A DNA stretch of 64,000 bases from Gammaproteobacteria bacterium (GTDB lineage: Bacteria; Pseudomonadota; Gammaproteobacteria; Pseudomonadales; Pseudohongiellaceae), in contig PALV01000020.1 of assembly GCA_002706685.1 (NCBI GenBank), positions 1 through 64,000 of the forward strand, read 5' to 3'. The number at the start of each line of letters is the position of its first letter. Positions within the stretch are counted from its first letter, which is position 1. Positions 18,638-26,827 of the stretch are shown one piece after another. A model generated the notes under the pieces. The model had not been told where the DNA came from and did not search any database. It saw only the letters and a program-made list of their open reading frames with translations. The position numbers and the translations under genes are program-made.

Positions 18638-19311
18638 GGGGAGCTCTCATTTAGCACTGCCGGCTCGGTGTCACTGATACCTGCCGGCACCGTCAGCAGA
18701 CCCCGCATCAGGCCTGAATCTTCAGCCACTCGGTAGCGGATGCGGACTGCAGTCAGATTCCCATGTTCGACTCGGCTAGCGCTATCACAGCGCCGCTGAC
18801 AAACTGCGACCCTCAGATCACTCAAACCAGTCACAAGTTCCTCGCCTCTATAAAAGCCACCTTCTGGTCGACTTCTCCGAAGATAAAGCCCGGCGGGCTG
18901 GTCTCGGCGACCACCACGATGTGCCAGGTAGTACAGGTTGCTGCTCTCGATGAGACCGGTGACGGAATAGTGCCTGACGATAACAACATCGCTGCCGCTG
19001 ACCGCTGTGGACGGGCGGCTGAACGACGCGCCAGCATGCCATTTCTCAACGGGCACCAATCCAGTGGCGCCTGCGCGTGCCAATGCTTCTGCCATATCCA
19101 GCGCGAGTCGCAGGTCCTCACCAAATATCCGACGCACCACCGTCGAGGTATCCAGAGACTGCTGCCGCTCGAGCTGCCTTAAGCGGTCCTGATGTCCATA
19201 CAGGTAGACCTGTAATAAAGACCCACTGATGACTGCGCCTGAGGCGATGACAAGCAGGAGTTCCAGCAGACTGAAACCATGCCCCGATCGCATGTTCGCG
19301 AGCAACTTCAT
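18634..19311 (-). CDS. PilW-like minor type IV pilin
   Basis: A prepilin with leader ending HG before FSLLELLLVIASGAVISGS (cleavage Gly, Glu at mature position 5), a long helix and a C-terminal beta-rich domain with two close cysteines (VCQRRCD). I start it at ATG 19311, which overlaps the stop of the upstream pilV-like gene in a TGATG, giving 225 residues; an upstream in-frame ATG would add 24. Position and size fit PilW, which joins the minor pilin complex priming pilus assembly. Confidence 0.72.
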   Translation of the reverse strand: MKLLANMRSGHGFSLLELLLVIASGAVISGSLLQVYLYGHQDRLRQLERQQSLDTSTVVRRIFGEDLRLALDMAEALARAGATGLVPVEKWHAGASFSRPSTAVSGSDVVIVRHYSVTGLIESSNLYYLAHRGGRRDQPAGLYLRRSRPEGGFYRGEELVTGLSDLRVAVCQRRCDSASRVEHGNLTAVRIRYRVAEDSGLMRGLLTVPAGISDTEPAVLNESSP

Positions 19312-19775
19312 CAGGCATCCGACTCCTGAGCGGATGCCACCCGAATCAGACATTCTGTGGCGCGCATTGGCTGCTGCCAGCAAATCGACGTGTAGTCTTC
19401 AGCGGCATGCAGTGAAAAATGCCCGAACATTTCTGCTGCCTCAGCGTCTATCAATTGCTGCTCCCACTGATCAAGTAGCTCCACTGCCTGATCATGGTCC
19501 AGAAGCGCGGTGTTCCCGCTATTCAATGCCGTGCAGTTTGTCCGTTCGGCAGCGCAGGCAAGTTCTGGCGACAACTCATGTAATGCCAGCCACTCTTCCA
19601 GCAGCACTGAAGCTTGATGCGCAGCGAGGGCCCGCGACAGGGCATCATCACTGTGGATCTGCATCAGCCCTGACACGGAGATGGCACTGCCTGCCAGCAG
19701 GCCCGCCAGCAGCAGCTCAAGTGTGGCGACACCACGGTTCTTCCAGAGGATCTTGAACGACCCTGTTGCACGCAT
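19311..19775 (-). CDS. PilV-like minor type IV pilin
   Basis: Prepilin-like protein with leader ending NRG before VATLELLLAGLLAGSAIS, placing Glu at mature position 5. I choose ATG 19775, giving a 15-residue leader and 154 residues in all; the open frame extends upstream to 19835. The C-terminal half has cysteines (LACAAERTNC, SICWQ, ECL) and no recognised domain. It is first in the operon with PilW- and PilX-like genes and is translationally coupled to the former. Confidence 0.68.
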   Translation of the reverse strand: MRATGSFKILWKNRGVATLELLLAGLLAGSAISVSGLMQIHSDDALSRALAAHQASVLLEEWLALHELSPELACAAERTNCTALNSGNTALLDHDQAVELLDQWEQQLIDAEAAEMFGHFSLHAAEDYTSICWQQPMRATECLIRVASAQESDA

Positions 19776-19859
19776 AATTGCCATCCCTGCAAATTTCACG
19801 ACTCCACCAAGACTGTAGTCATGAATCCCCGTCAATGCTCAATAAAAAAGCAGATAGTT

Positions 19860-19888
19860 TTGGCGGCAGCGGGTAAATTACCTATAAT
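19860..19888 (+). promoter_or_regulatory. Promoter of the TSUP permease gene
   Basis: TTGGCG (19860-19865), 17-base spacer and perfect -10 TATAAT (19883-19888). Transcription would start near 19895, only about six bases before the first in-frame ATG (19901), which favours the second ATG at 19922. Confidence 0.62.
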
Positions 19889-19921
19889 CCGCGCTTCGCA
19901 ATGAATCGGGTGCTCACGGGC

Positions 19922-20680
19922 ATGGAATACGATCTGCTGCTTCTCATGCTGCTGGCCCTGACAGGTCTCATCGCCGGGTGGATAAACACCCTTGCCGGAG
20001 GCGGATCCAATCTGACCCTGCCGGCCCTGATGTTGCTGGGCCTGCCCCCCGACGTAGCCAATGGCACCAATCGTGTTGGCGTCATCTTGCAGGGTGTTGT
20101 TGCGGTCAAGGGGTTTCACAAATACGGGCGACTGGATACTCAGTCAATCTGGCCTATTCTGGTCCCCAATCTGATTGGCGGCGCCATCGGTGCACTGATT
20201 GCAGCGCTGCTGCCGAATGTGGCGCTCAAACCGCTGCTATTGGGAACAATTCTATTGATGTCAGCCATCATCCTGGTGCGCCCGGGTTTCATCGCGCCGC
20301 CTCCAGGCACCCCAGTAAAGACGCCGGGTGAAAGTCCCAGTGCATGGGCAGGTCTCTTCCTGGCCGGAGTTTATGGTGGCTTCGTGCAGGCGGGAGTCGG
20401 TTTTATATTGCTGGCCGCCCTGGCTGGCGGGTTGCGCTACGACCTGGTCCGGGCGAACGCGCTGAAAATGGTCTGCACGCTGTGTTTTACAGCCGTTTCA
20501 CTGGCCATCTTCCTCTGGTTCGATCTGGTGCGCTGGCTGCCGGGCCTTGTACTTGCGGCCGGAACAATGCTGGGCAGTCACTTGAGCGTAAAATTTGCCA
20601 TCAGCGTGCAGCAAAGCACCATCAAGTGGTTCCTGTTCGCGATGACGCTGGTGTCCTGCGGCGCTGCACTGGTTTTCTGA
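19922..20680 (+). CDS. TSUP (TauE/SafE) family permease
   Basis: Inner-membrane protein of the sulfite exporter TauE/SafE family, whose members move small sulfur-containing or organic anions; the substrate cannot be told from sequence. The family signature is near the N-terminus (GWINTLAGGGSNLTLPAL, then PPDVANGTNRVGV), with a second related half near residue 150 (GVYGGFVQAGVGFILL). About eight hydrophobic helices are visible. The start is uncertain: ATG 19901 adds seven residues but lies almost at the predicted transcription start. No sulfur genes are adjacent. Confidence 0.85.
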   Translation: MEYDLLLLMLLALTGLIAGWINTLAGGGSNLTLPALMLLGLPPDVANGTNRVGVILQGVVAVKGFHKYGRLDTQSIWPILVPNLIGGAIGALIAALLPNVALKPLLLGTILLMSAIILVRPGFIAPPPGTPVKTPGESPSAWAGLFLAGVYGGFVQAGVGFILLAALAGGLRYDLVRANALKMVCTLCFTAVSLAIFLWFDLVRWLPGLVLAAGTMLGSHLSVKFAISVQQSTIKWFLFAMTLVSCGAALVF

Positions 20681-20730
20681 TCGACGGCTGCGCAGATAAA
20701 CCGGGCGACACCAGCTGAGACTGGAAAAGT

Positions 20731-22161
20731 TTAGCGAGCGGTACTTTCGCGCAGATTGCTGACCCGGATGTTGTTGAGGGTTACAATGACTGCGGCGCCC
20801 CCCAGGCTGCTCCGCTCTATCTGGATCTGACCGCCATAGCTGTGCACGATATCTGCCACAACTGCCAGGCCTATGCCCTGCCCCTGCGGCAAGGTATCCA
20901 GCCTGACTCCTCGCTGCAGTACCAGCTCGTTTGCCTCAGGCAGTATGCCACTGCCATCGTCTTCCACACGAAGCTGCGCAGCACCGGAATCAGTGCCAAC
21001 AGAGGATGAAGACACCAGTACCCTGCCCCGACCATACTTGCAGGCGTTGTCCATCAGATTGCCCAGAACCTCCATCAGATCCCGTTCGTCTCCCAGGAAG
21101 AAGGTCTGCTCGTCCACTTGTTGTGTGATCTTTACCGATTTGTCGGCGTAGACCTTTTCCAGCGCCCGCGCTACCCGCGCGGTCGCCTCGGCGAGGTTGA
21201 CCTGGCGTGCCAGCGCACTGGTGTTATCCCCTCTTACGGCGCGCTGCAATTGATAACCCACAATCTGGTTCATGGCATCAAGCTGTTCCTGAATCACATC
21301 GGCACGCACTGTATCGCTCGCGGTCGCACCCGCGTGATCGGGCCCGGACCTGAGGCCGGCCATCTCGCCCTGAATAACGGCCAGTGGTGTTTTCAGGCTG
21401 TGCGCCAGATCGCCCAGTGTGGTGCGATAGCGCTGCTGCTGTTTGCGCTCTGACTGAATCAAAAGATTGAGGTTGGTTGTTACTGCGTTCAACTCGCGCG
21501 GATAGTCTTCTCCGAGGGTTTCGCTGTCACCTCTTTCGATGCTGACCAGATCCCGGGCCAGTCTTCTCAGCGGTGCCAGCCCCCATCTTAATAGCGCCAG
21601 CTGCAACAACAAAAGCAGCGCGGCCAGGCCTCCCAGCCAGGACCACAGGCTGCGACGAAACTGATTCACCTCCAAGTGATAAGTGGCAGTATCCTCGAGC
21701 ACCGTAAAGATGACAGGCGCGGGTCGATTTTCCCAGGTCACAGCATAACTGCTGACAAAGAATTCCAGTTCTGATGCCCCGGCCAGACGACGAAACTGCG
21801 TGTCGCCACGTGACAGCTCACGTCCCAGCGCCAGCTCATTAACAGCGAGTTCAAGCGCCGAGGGAGTGCGCAACAACACCTGTCCGTCAGCGTCTCTGAT
21901 TAGGCCGTAAAGCCCGGAATTGAGCTGAGAAAAGCGCGGCTCGCGCAGATCTTCAATGAAATAGAAGTCGCCGTCGCTTTGATCGACAGCCGCCAGCAGC
22001 ACGTAGATCTGAACCTGTAACTGTTCGGCTATGCCGGCTTCGGCGCTGGCTCTGAACGCCCTGTCCAGCACCACTCCCGTCAAACCCAGAAACACCGTCA
22101 GGAGAATGCTGACCGAGACCAGCAGTCGGCTCTGCAGCGAATAGGAACCGGGCCTGGACAC
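20731..22161 (-). CDS. PhoQ-like sensor histidine kinase
   Basis: Membrane sensor kinase of 476 residues. TM1 is near residues 13-35, followed by a periplasmic domain of about 130 residues, TM2 near 168-190, then a HAMP-like linker. DLAHSLKTPLAV carries the phosphorylated His; the N box is NLMDNACKYGRG; the G box includes DDGSGI and GQGIGLAVV. The LAHSLKTPL pattern and overall layout are those of PhoQ-type kinases. The six residues before the response regulator stop place it downstream in one operon (pepSY-regulator-kinase). The signal is unknown; acidic patches or divalent cations, as in PhoQ, are possible. Confidence 0.88.
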   Translation of the reverse strand: MSRPGSYSLQSRLLVSVSILLTVFLGLTGVVLDRAFRASAEAGIAEQLQVQIYVLLAAVDQSDGDFYFIEDLREPRFSQLNSGLYGLIRDADGQVLLRTPSALELAVNELALGRELSRGDTQFRRLAGASELEFFVSSYAVTWENRPAPVIFTVLEDTATYHLEVNQFRRSLWSWLGGLAALLLLLQLALLRWGLAPLRRLARDLVSIERGDSETLGEDYPRELNAVTTNLNLLIQSERKQQQRYRTTLGDLAHSLKTPLAVIQGEMAGLRSGPDHAGATASDTVRADVIQEQLDAMNQIVGYQLQRAVRGDNTSALARQVNLAEATARVARALEKVYADKSVKITQQVDEQTFFLGDERDLMEVLGNLMDNACKYGRGRVLVSSSSVGTDSGAAQLRVEDDGSGILPEANELVLQRGVRLDTLPQGQGIGLAVVADIVHSYGGQIQIERSSLGGAAVIVTLNNIRVSNLRESTAR

Positions 22162-22167
22162 CTGGCA

Positions 22168-22848
22168 TCAATCCATGACGCGCATGCGGTAACCCTGGCC
22201 CCGCACAGTTTCAATAGGATTGAGCGTCTGATCCGGATCAAGCTTCTGTCTCAGGCGCCGAACGAACACCTCCAGCACATTGCTGTCACGATCGTAATCC
22301 TGTGCGTACAGGTGCTCAGTCAGTTCCGTCTTGGAGACAACCTGATCAGGGTGCAACATCAGATACTCAAGTGTCTTGTACTCGTAGGCGGTCAGATCCA
22401 CGCCAGTGCCGTTAACACTGACGCGTTTGGCACTGGTATCGAGCTGGATGGATCCCGAGGTGATGATCGGGCTGGCGAAGCCAGCGGCGCGGCGCATCAG
22501 GGCATTGAGGCGCGCAAGAATTTCTTCCATGCGAAACGGTTTTACGACGTAATCATCGGCGCCTGCATCAAGGCCACTGACTTTATCCTGCCAATCACCG
22601 CGCGCTGTAAGAATCAGTACTGGATAGCGTTGCCCCGCCTCACGCATCTGGCGAATCAGGCTGATGCCATCCAGTTCTGGCAGGCCAAGATCAATGATGG
22701 CGGCGTCGTAATCATTTTCGACGGCCAGGTAAACGCCTGTGCGTCCGTCCCTGGCATCATCGACGACAAATCCGGCCTGCTCCAGACCCAGTTTAAGCTG
22801 CTGCCGCAACAGGCTGGCATCTTCTACAACCAATACCCGCATGCTCAC
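22168..22848 (-). CDS. PhoP-like OmpR-family response regulator
   Basis: 226 residues: a receiver domain (1-115) with the acidic pair near ED at 8-9, phospho-acceptor Asp in IIDLGLPELDG and Lys in VKPF, then a winged-helix DNA-binding domain (about 125-224). It is read upstream of the kinase with six bases between the genes. Its start overlaps the PepSY gene end by four bases (ATGA), so all three genes form one coupled unit. Confidence 0.9.
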   Translation of the reverse strand: MSMRVLVVEDASLLRQQLKLGLEQAGFVVDDARDGRTGVYLAVENDYDAAIIDLGLPELDGISLIRQMREAGQRYPVLILTARGDWQDKVSGLDAGADDYVVKPFRMEEILARLNALMRRAAGFASPIITSGSIQLDTSAKRVSVNGTGVDLTAYEYKTLEYLMLHPDQVVSKTELTEHLYAQDYDRDSNVLEVFVRRLRQKLDPDQTLNPIETVRGQGYRMRVMD

Positions 22849-23165
22849 TCCCTGCTGATGGCACCTGTCGCTTTGTCGACATAGACAGTGTAAATATTTC
22901 CTTCATTGTCCAGTCTGACCCGATAACGAACCCGGTCGCCCTGCCTGACTTCATTGATGCTGATGACCTCGCCAGGAAACTGGGCTCTGACGATATCCAG
23001 TGCCTGTCGCTGATTGACCGTCCGACCACTATTCTGTTGCTGCTCGGCCTGATCAGCCGGAGGTTGCGCGACCACGTCGCTTCCGGCCAGAGCCAGCCAG
23101 GATACGATGGCTGCTATCAGCAATCGATTCCTGCGCCGGCCCCTCATTAACGTCACCATACTCAC
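22845..23165 (-). CDS. Exported PepSY-domain protein
   Basis: A 106-residue protein with a basic N-terminus, a hydrophobic segment and likely signal cleavage after VVAQ (about residue 34), then a single PepSY domain (ALDIVRAQFPGEVISINEV ... YRVRLDNEGNIYTVYVDKATG). PepSY proteins often act as periplasmic inhibitors or modulators. Translational coupling to a PhoPQ-like pair suggests it feeds back on the sensor, which is inferred from context only. Confidence 0.8.
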   Translation of the reverse strand: MSMVTLMRGRRRNRLLIAAIVSWLALAGSDVVAQPPADQAEQQQNSGRTVNQRQALDIVRAQFPGEVISINEVRQGDRVRYRVRLDNEGNIYTVYVDKATGAISRE

Positions 23166-23248
23166 TATGTCTCTCCATATGTCGAAACTGCCGTCAGGAT
23201 ACAGCCGGAATCACTCCACCGGGCTCATCAGCAGCTTGCCGGAGAGAG

Positions 23249-23797
23249 TTAAAACACCGGCGCAACGTCGACGCGAAGCCGAATTTTTCTGCCGGGATCG
23301 TGATCCGTGTGTACCGTGTATTCCTCGCCGTTATAGCGGTAGCGCACCTGGTATCCGGTCAGGCGCTCCTCATCGCGGTACGACTCTGTCACTTCGCAAT
23401 GCTGCACGGTCTGGTACCGGGCGTGCTGCGGTTTGTGGTTGGCTTTCACTATATCACGGCCTACAGAATGCCCCAACACAGCGCCAACCACCGCACCAAC
23501 TCGCTGACTCGATTTATTGGTGCCAAGCGCGTTACCAATAGCACCGCCTACTATGGTGCTGATCAGCACTGGAGTACGGCTTTGCCCATGGCGGTCTTCC
23601 TTTACCAAGACCTGCTCATTCCAGCAGGTTTCAAGAGGCTCTGAAATCGTGACCGACTGGTAAACAGGCCGTGTATCAATAACGTCAGCGTAAACATACT
23701 GAGTCTGTGCAGACGCGACTGATGACGAAAGCCAGAAACCGGCTGACAGCGCGATCGCCAGCATTGATCTTTTTTTTGCTTGCGTGTGGATGTTCAT
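23249..23797 (-). CDS. Glycine-zipper envelope protein
   Basis: Secreted or envelope protein of 182 residues starting at ATG 23797, which is preceded by GAGG at suitable spacing; the open frame runs further upstream without support. A signal peptide ends near SVASAQ. The centre is a glycine-zipper stretch (STIVGGAIGNALG ... RVGAVVGAVLGHSVG), which in outer-membrane proteins of the 17-kDa antigen type forms a membrane-inserting hairpin. The C-terminal part is beta-rich with two cysteines. The exact role is unknown. Confidence 0.75.
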   Translation of the reverse strand: MNIHTQAKKRSMLAIALSAGFWLSSSVASAQTQYVYADVIDTRPVYQSVTISEPLETCWNEQVLVKEDRHGQSRTPVLISTIVGGAIGNALGTNKSSQRVGAVVGAVLGHSVGRDIVKANHKPQHARYQTVQHCEVTESYRDEERLTGYQVRYRYNGEEYTVHTDHDPGRKIRLRVDVAPVF

Positions 23798-24070
23798 TTT
23801 GCACCTCGTCCATTGGTTGACGTGTGCAGAATAGCGGTAATCAGCTGAACGATAACTTAACGACGCCTGCAATCGATTCAAGCTGCGGAGAGTTTGAATC
23901 CTGACGCGATACGGGTACAATCCAGCCCGGATATTAACAACAACAATCAGGATGCAGGAATACAGACTGGCTTAAGAGGCACCAAACTGCCCGACTGCCA
24001 GCGCGGGCAAGCCCCCTCTCGACCATCAGGCCCAGAGCGCCGCCTAGAGTATTCCCCCAAGAGAGAGCCC

Positions 24071-24502
24071 ATGTTCCGCAATACAGTCATCGCGGCAGTA
24101 GTCGCAACTATAATCAGTGCACCCGTTTTGTACTTCCTGGTGCCCGCCGTCAATCAGATGGCCGGCTTACTGGTCTTGATTTTGCTGGCAACATTGCTCA
24201 GTGCGCTGCTTGCCAGTCGCCTGCAAAGCAGCCCCAGGAAAAAACGTTCCCGCAAGCCAAAGCAGAATCGATCCAGCAGCAACGCCGCACGCGAGCAGGG
24301 CAGCGTCAAATGGTTCAATGCCAGCAAAGGATTTGGTTTCATTACCCGTGATAGTGGGGACGATGTTTTCGTCCATTTTCGAGCGATTCGCGGCGAGGGA
24401 CATCGTATTCTGCGTGACGGACAACGCGTCGAGTTTGCTGTCAGCGAAGGCGACAAAGGCTTGCAGGCAGATGACGTTGTTGCATTGAACCAGCAGCAAT
24501 GA
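24071..24502 (+). CDS. Membrane-anchored cold-shock-domain protein
   Basis: A 143-residue protein with two N-terminal hydrophobic helices (about 4-24 and 30-48), a highly basic linker ([10 protein letters not shown]) and a C-terminal cold-shock domain ([15 protein letters not shown] and [12 protein letters not shown]1- and RNP2-like). The CSD would bind RNA or single-stranded DNA at the cytoplasmic face of the membrane. The start is ATG 24071 with AGAGAG upstream. The domain order is the reverse of the common CSD-DUF1294 proteins. A GC-rich hairpin follows at 24544-24571. Confidence 0.82.
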   Translation: MFRNTVIAAVVATIISAPVLYFLVPAVNQMAGLLVLILLATLLSALLASRLQSSPRKKRSRKPKQNRSSSNAAREQGSVKWFNASKGFGFITRDSGDDVFVHFRAIRGEGHRILRDGQRVEFAVSEGDKGLQADDVVALNQQQ

Positions 24503-24543
24503 GACCGACGTCGATTGTCTGACAGTCCGTCCCGCGAACGGAT

Positions 24544-24571
24544 TGCGCCGGCACTCATCATCGCCGGCGCA
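24544..24571. terminator. GC-rich hairpin between convergent genes
   Basis: Perfect 9-bp inverted repeat TGCGCCGGC / GCCGGCGCA with a ten-base loop, lying between the stops of the cold-shock protein gene and slyX. No T tract occurs on either side, so it is a likely bidirectional 3'-end structure but not a textbook terminator. Confidence 0.55.
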
Positions 24572-24577
24572 TGACGG

Positions 24578-24799
24578 TCAATAATGTGGCGGTTTTTCAT
24601 CCTGAGCGCCGGGACTGATTGACCGCTCTGCCTGGATTTCCAGTAATTCTGTAATTTTGTCGCGGTGGAGTGCCAGCTCGCGTTCCAGAGCGTCAATCTG
24701 CTGCTGCTGTCTGGCAATCACATCGTTCAAAGTCGACAGGCTGTCTTCCTGAAACGCTATCCGCGTCTGTAAATCCACCAGTTGATCATCTGTCATCAT
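24578..24799 (-). CDS. slyX: SlyX protein
   Basis: Small coiled-coil protein of unknown function found across gammaproteobacteria, often near the FKBP gene slyD. The 73 residues show the typical pattern LQTRIAFQEDSLSTLND, then a heptad-rich stretch to about residue 52 and a polar tail ending PPHY. It may start at either of two adjacent ATG codons. A short GC-rich inverted repeat (GCCC-GGGC) lies just upstream at about 24815-24830. No slyD is adjacent here. Confidence 0.85.
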   Translation of the reverse strand: MMTDDQLVDLQTRIAFQEDSLSTLNDVIARQQQQIDALERELALHRDKITELLEIQAERSISPGAQDEKPPHY

Positions 24800-25033
24800 T
24801 ACGCTACCCCCTGAGCCCAGCTCCGGGCTGCCCCATGTATCATTACCGTATCAATGGCAGGTGTATTGTACTCCGATTCGTGGCTGTCATATTTCTATTT
24901 GCGCGCCTAAGCGTGTAATATTCCAGACCTGTGGCCTGTCTTAGTTCATACAATGGTCCATTCCAGGGGTCAATCCACCGCAAGGCCAGGTTAACAGCAG
25001 AATTCACTCGCGTTTTCAGGAAGTTATAGACAT

Positions 25034-26233
25034 ATGCAAGACAAGCAGCTTTCCCAGCCAGGTAACGCAGACTCAGCAGCGGCAAAGGAGCATGCCCCGA
25101 TAAACTGGACCAATATGGTGCTATTTACCAGCACACCGATATTAGCCGTGATTCTCGTTCCCCTGTTCGGGTTCGTTTACGGTTACTCGGCATACGACTG
25201 GGTAATGTTCGTGCTGATGATGGGCTTTTGCGGCATTTCAATTACCGCTGGTTACCACCGACTCTGGTCACACAAGGCTTACAAGGCACATCCAGCGCTG
25301 CGTTTCATTTTTGCGCTGGGCGGTGCCTGCGCCCTGCAGAATGACGTCTTTAACTGGGCATCGGACCACCGCCGACATCATGCATTTGTCGACAACAATG
25401 ATCGCGACCCTTACTCCGCCGGCCGCGGATTCTGGTTCTCGCATATCGGCTGGATCGTGCGTCACTACCCCAGTGGCGTGCAGGATTTCTCCAATATCAA
25501 GGATCTGCAGAAAGACCCCATTCTGCAATGGCAGCACAAACACTACCTGGCCCTGGTGCTGTTCATGAACATCGCCGTTCCAGCGTTTATCGGTTACCTT
25601 GGTGGCAGCATCATGGCTGGCCTGCTGTTGAGTGGTCTGCTGCGCCTGGTGCTCAGTCAGCACGTCACCTATCTGATCAACTCACTGGCGCACATGTGGG
25701 GGCGACAACCCTACAGCGACAAGAGTTCAGCCCGTGACAACTCGCTGCTGGCATTCCTCACTTATGGCGAGGGCTATCACAACTACCACCACACCTTTCA
25801 GTGGGATTACCGCAATGGCATCCGCTGGTGGCACTTCGATCCTACCAAATGGCTGATCCGAAGCTGTGAGTGGCTGGGCCTGACCAGCGACCTGAAACGC
25901 GTATCTCCACTAAGCATCGAAACAGCCCGCCTGGAGATGCAGTATCGTCACGCCTCCGAACGCTGCAGCACGCTGGCGAACGCCGAAAAATGGCGCGCCA
26001 GGCTGGAAGAAGAGTATCTGCAGCTGAAATCGACGCTGGACCTTTGGGCCAAACACCGTCAGGAATGGTATGAGGCCAAAACATCACAGTTGCACGATCA
26101 GATTCACGAAAAGTGGGATCGTCTGGCGCTGCGCGACAGTTACCGTGAGGTCCGTTACAAGCTTAAGCTGCAGCGTCAGCGATGGCAGGACCTGATGCAC
26201 AATTTTGCCAACCAGCAAGTTTCGCCGGCCTGA
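25034..26233 (+). CDS. Acyl-CoA/fatty-acid desaturase with helical tail
   Basis: Membrane di-iron desaturase that would introduce a double bond into acyl chains. All three histidine boxes are present: HRLWSH (about 76-81), HRRHH (about 113-117) and HNYHH (about 250-254), with four hydrophobic helices. The last 100 residues are highly charged and predicted helical, with many Glu, Arg, Trp and Gln; this is longer than the usual delta-9 desaturase C-terminus. The 234-base gap upstream holds only weak promoter-like sequence (TAATAT near 24916) and no gene. It is followed seven bases later by a TlpA-like gene. Confidence 0.9.
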   Translation: MQDKQLSQPGNADSAAAKEHAPINWTNMVLFTSTPILAVILVPLFGFVYGYSAYDWVMFVLMMGFCGISITAGYHRLWSHKAYKAHPALRFIFALGGACALQNDVFNWASDHRRHHAFVDNNDRDPYSAGRGFWFSHIGWIVRHYPSGVQDFSNIKDLQKDPILQWQHKHYLALVLFMNIAVPAFIGYLGGSIMAGLLLSGLLRLVLSQHVTYLINSLAHMWGRQPYSDKSSARDNSLLAFLTYGEGYHNYHHTFQWDYRNGIRWWHFDPTKWLIRSCEWLGLTSDLKRVSPLSIETARLEMQYRHASERCSTLANAEKWRARLEEEYLQLKSTLDLWAKHRQEWYEAKTSQLHDQIHEKWDRLALRDSYREVRYKLKLQRQRWQDLMHNFANQQVSPA

Positions 26234-26240
26234 TCGCATC

Positions 26241-26786
26241 ATGTTGAACTCTGTGAAGTATCTGCTTGATAAAAACCCGGTACGCGGCACAGCGCTGACG
26301 GCCAGTCTGCTCTGCGTGCTGGCAAGCTCTGTCTCCGCTCTTGAGCCAGGCGATACCGCTCCGGCATTTGAACTGCCGGGCGTACGCGACCAGGACAGCG
26401 CCGTGGCACTTGAAGACCTGCGCGGGAAAATAGTCTATGTCGACTTCTGGGCATCCTGGTGCCTGCCCTGCCTGCGCTCACTGCCCCAGATCAATACCCT
26501 GTACGAACAGTATCGTGACCAGGGCTTTGAAGTGGTAGCCATCACAATCGACGATCCTATCGAAGACGCCCACGAATTTCTGGCCGATCTTGAAACCCCG
26601 CTGGCCTACCATCTGGTCGCCGATCAGACCACGGACGTGATGAATGCCTACGATGTGTTCGGCATGCCAACTTCATTCCTGATCGACCGGGAAGGTGTGA
26701 TTCGTAAAGTGCACGAAGGATTTCGGGAAGGCGATACAGAACTGCTGGAACAGGCGCTGGTGGAGTTGCTCAACGAAGAGCAGTGA
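26241..26786 (+). CDS. TlpA-like thioredoxin-fold protein
   Basis: Periplasmic thiol-disulfide oxidoreductase of the TlpA/ResA type. A signal peptide ends near SVSALEPG, and the fold carries the active site WASWCLPCLRSLP (Cys pair CLPC) and the cis-Pro segment FGMPTSFLID. The start is ATG 26241, giving 181 residues. It begins seven bases after the desaturase stop, so co-expression is likely. The substrate is unknown; cytochrome maturation or repair of exported proteins are the usual roles. Confidence 0.85.
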   Translation: MLNSVKYLLDKNPVRGTALTASLLCVLASSVSALEPGDTAPAFELPGVRDQDSAVALEDLRGKIVYVDFWASWCLPCLRSLPQINTLYEQYRDQGFEVVAITIDDPIEDAHEFLADLETPLAYHLVADQTTDVMNAYDVFGMPTSFLIDREGVIRKVHEGFREGDTELLEQALVELLNEEQ

Positions 26787-26827
26787 ATGCCGCTGGTGCT
26801 CTCTGCATCCATGGCCTCACTGGCTCT

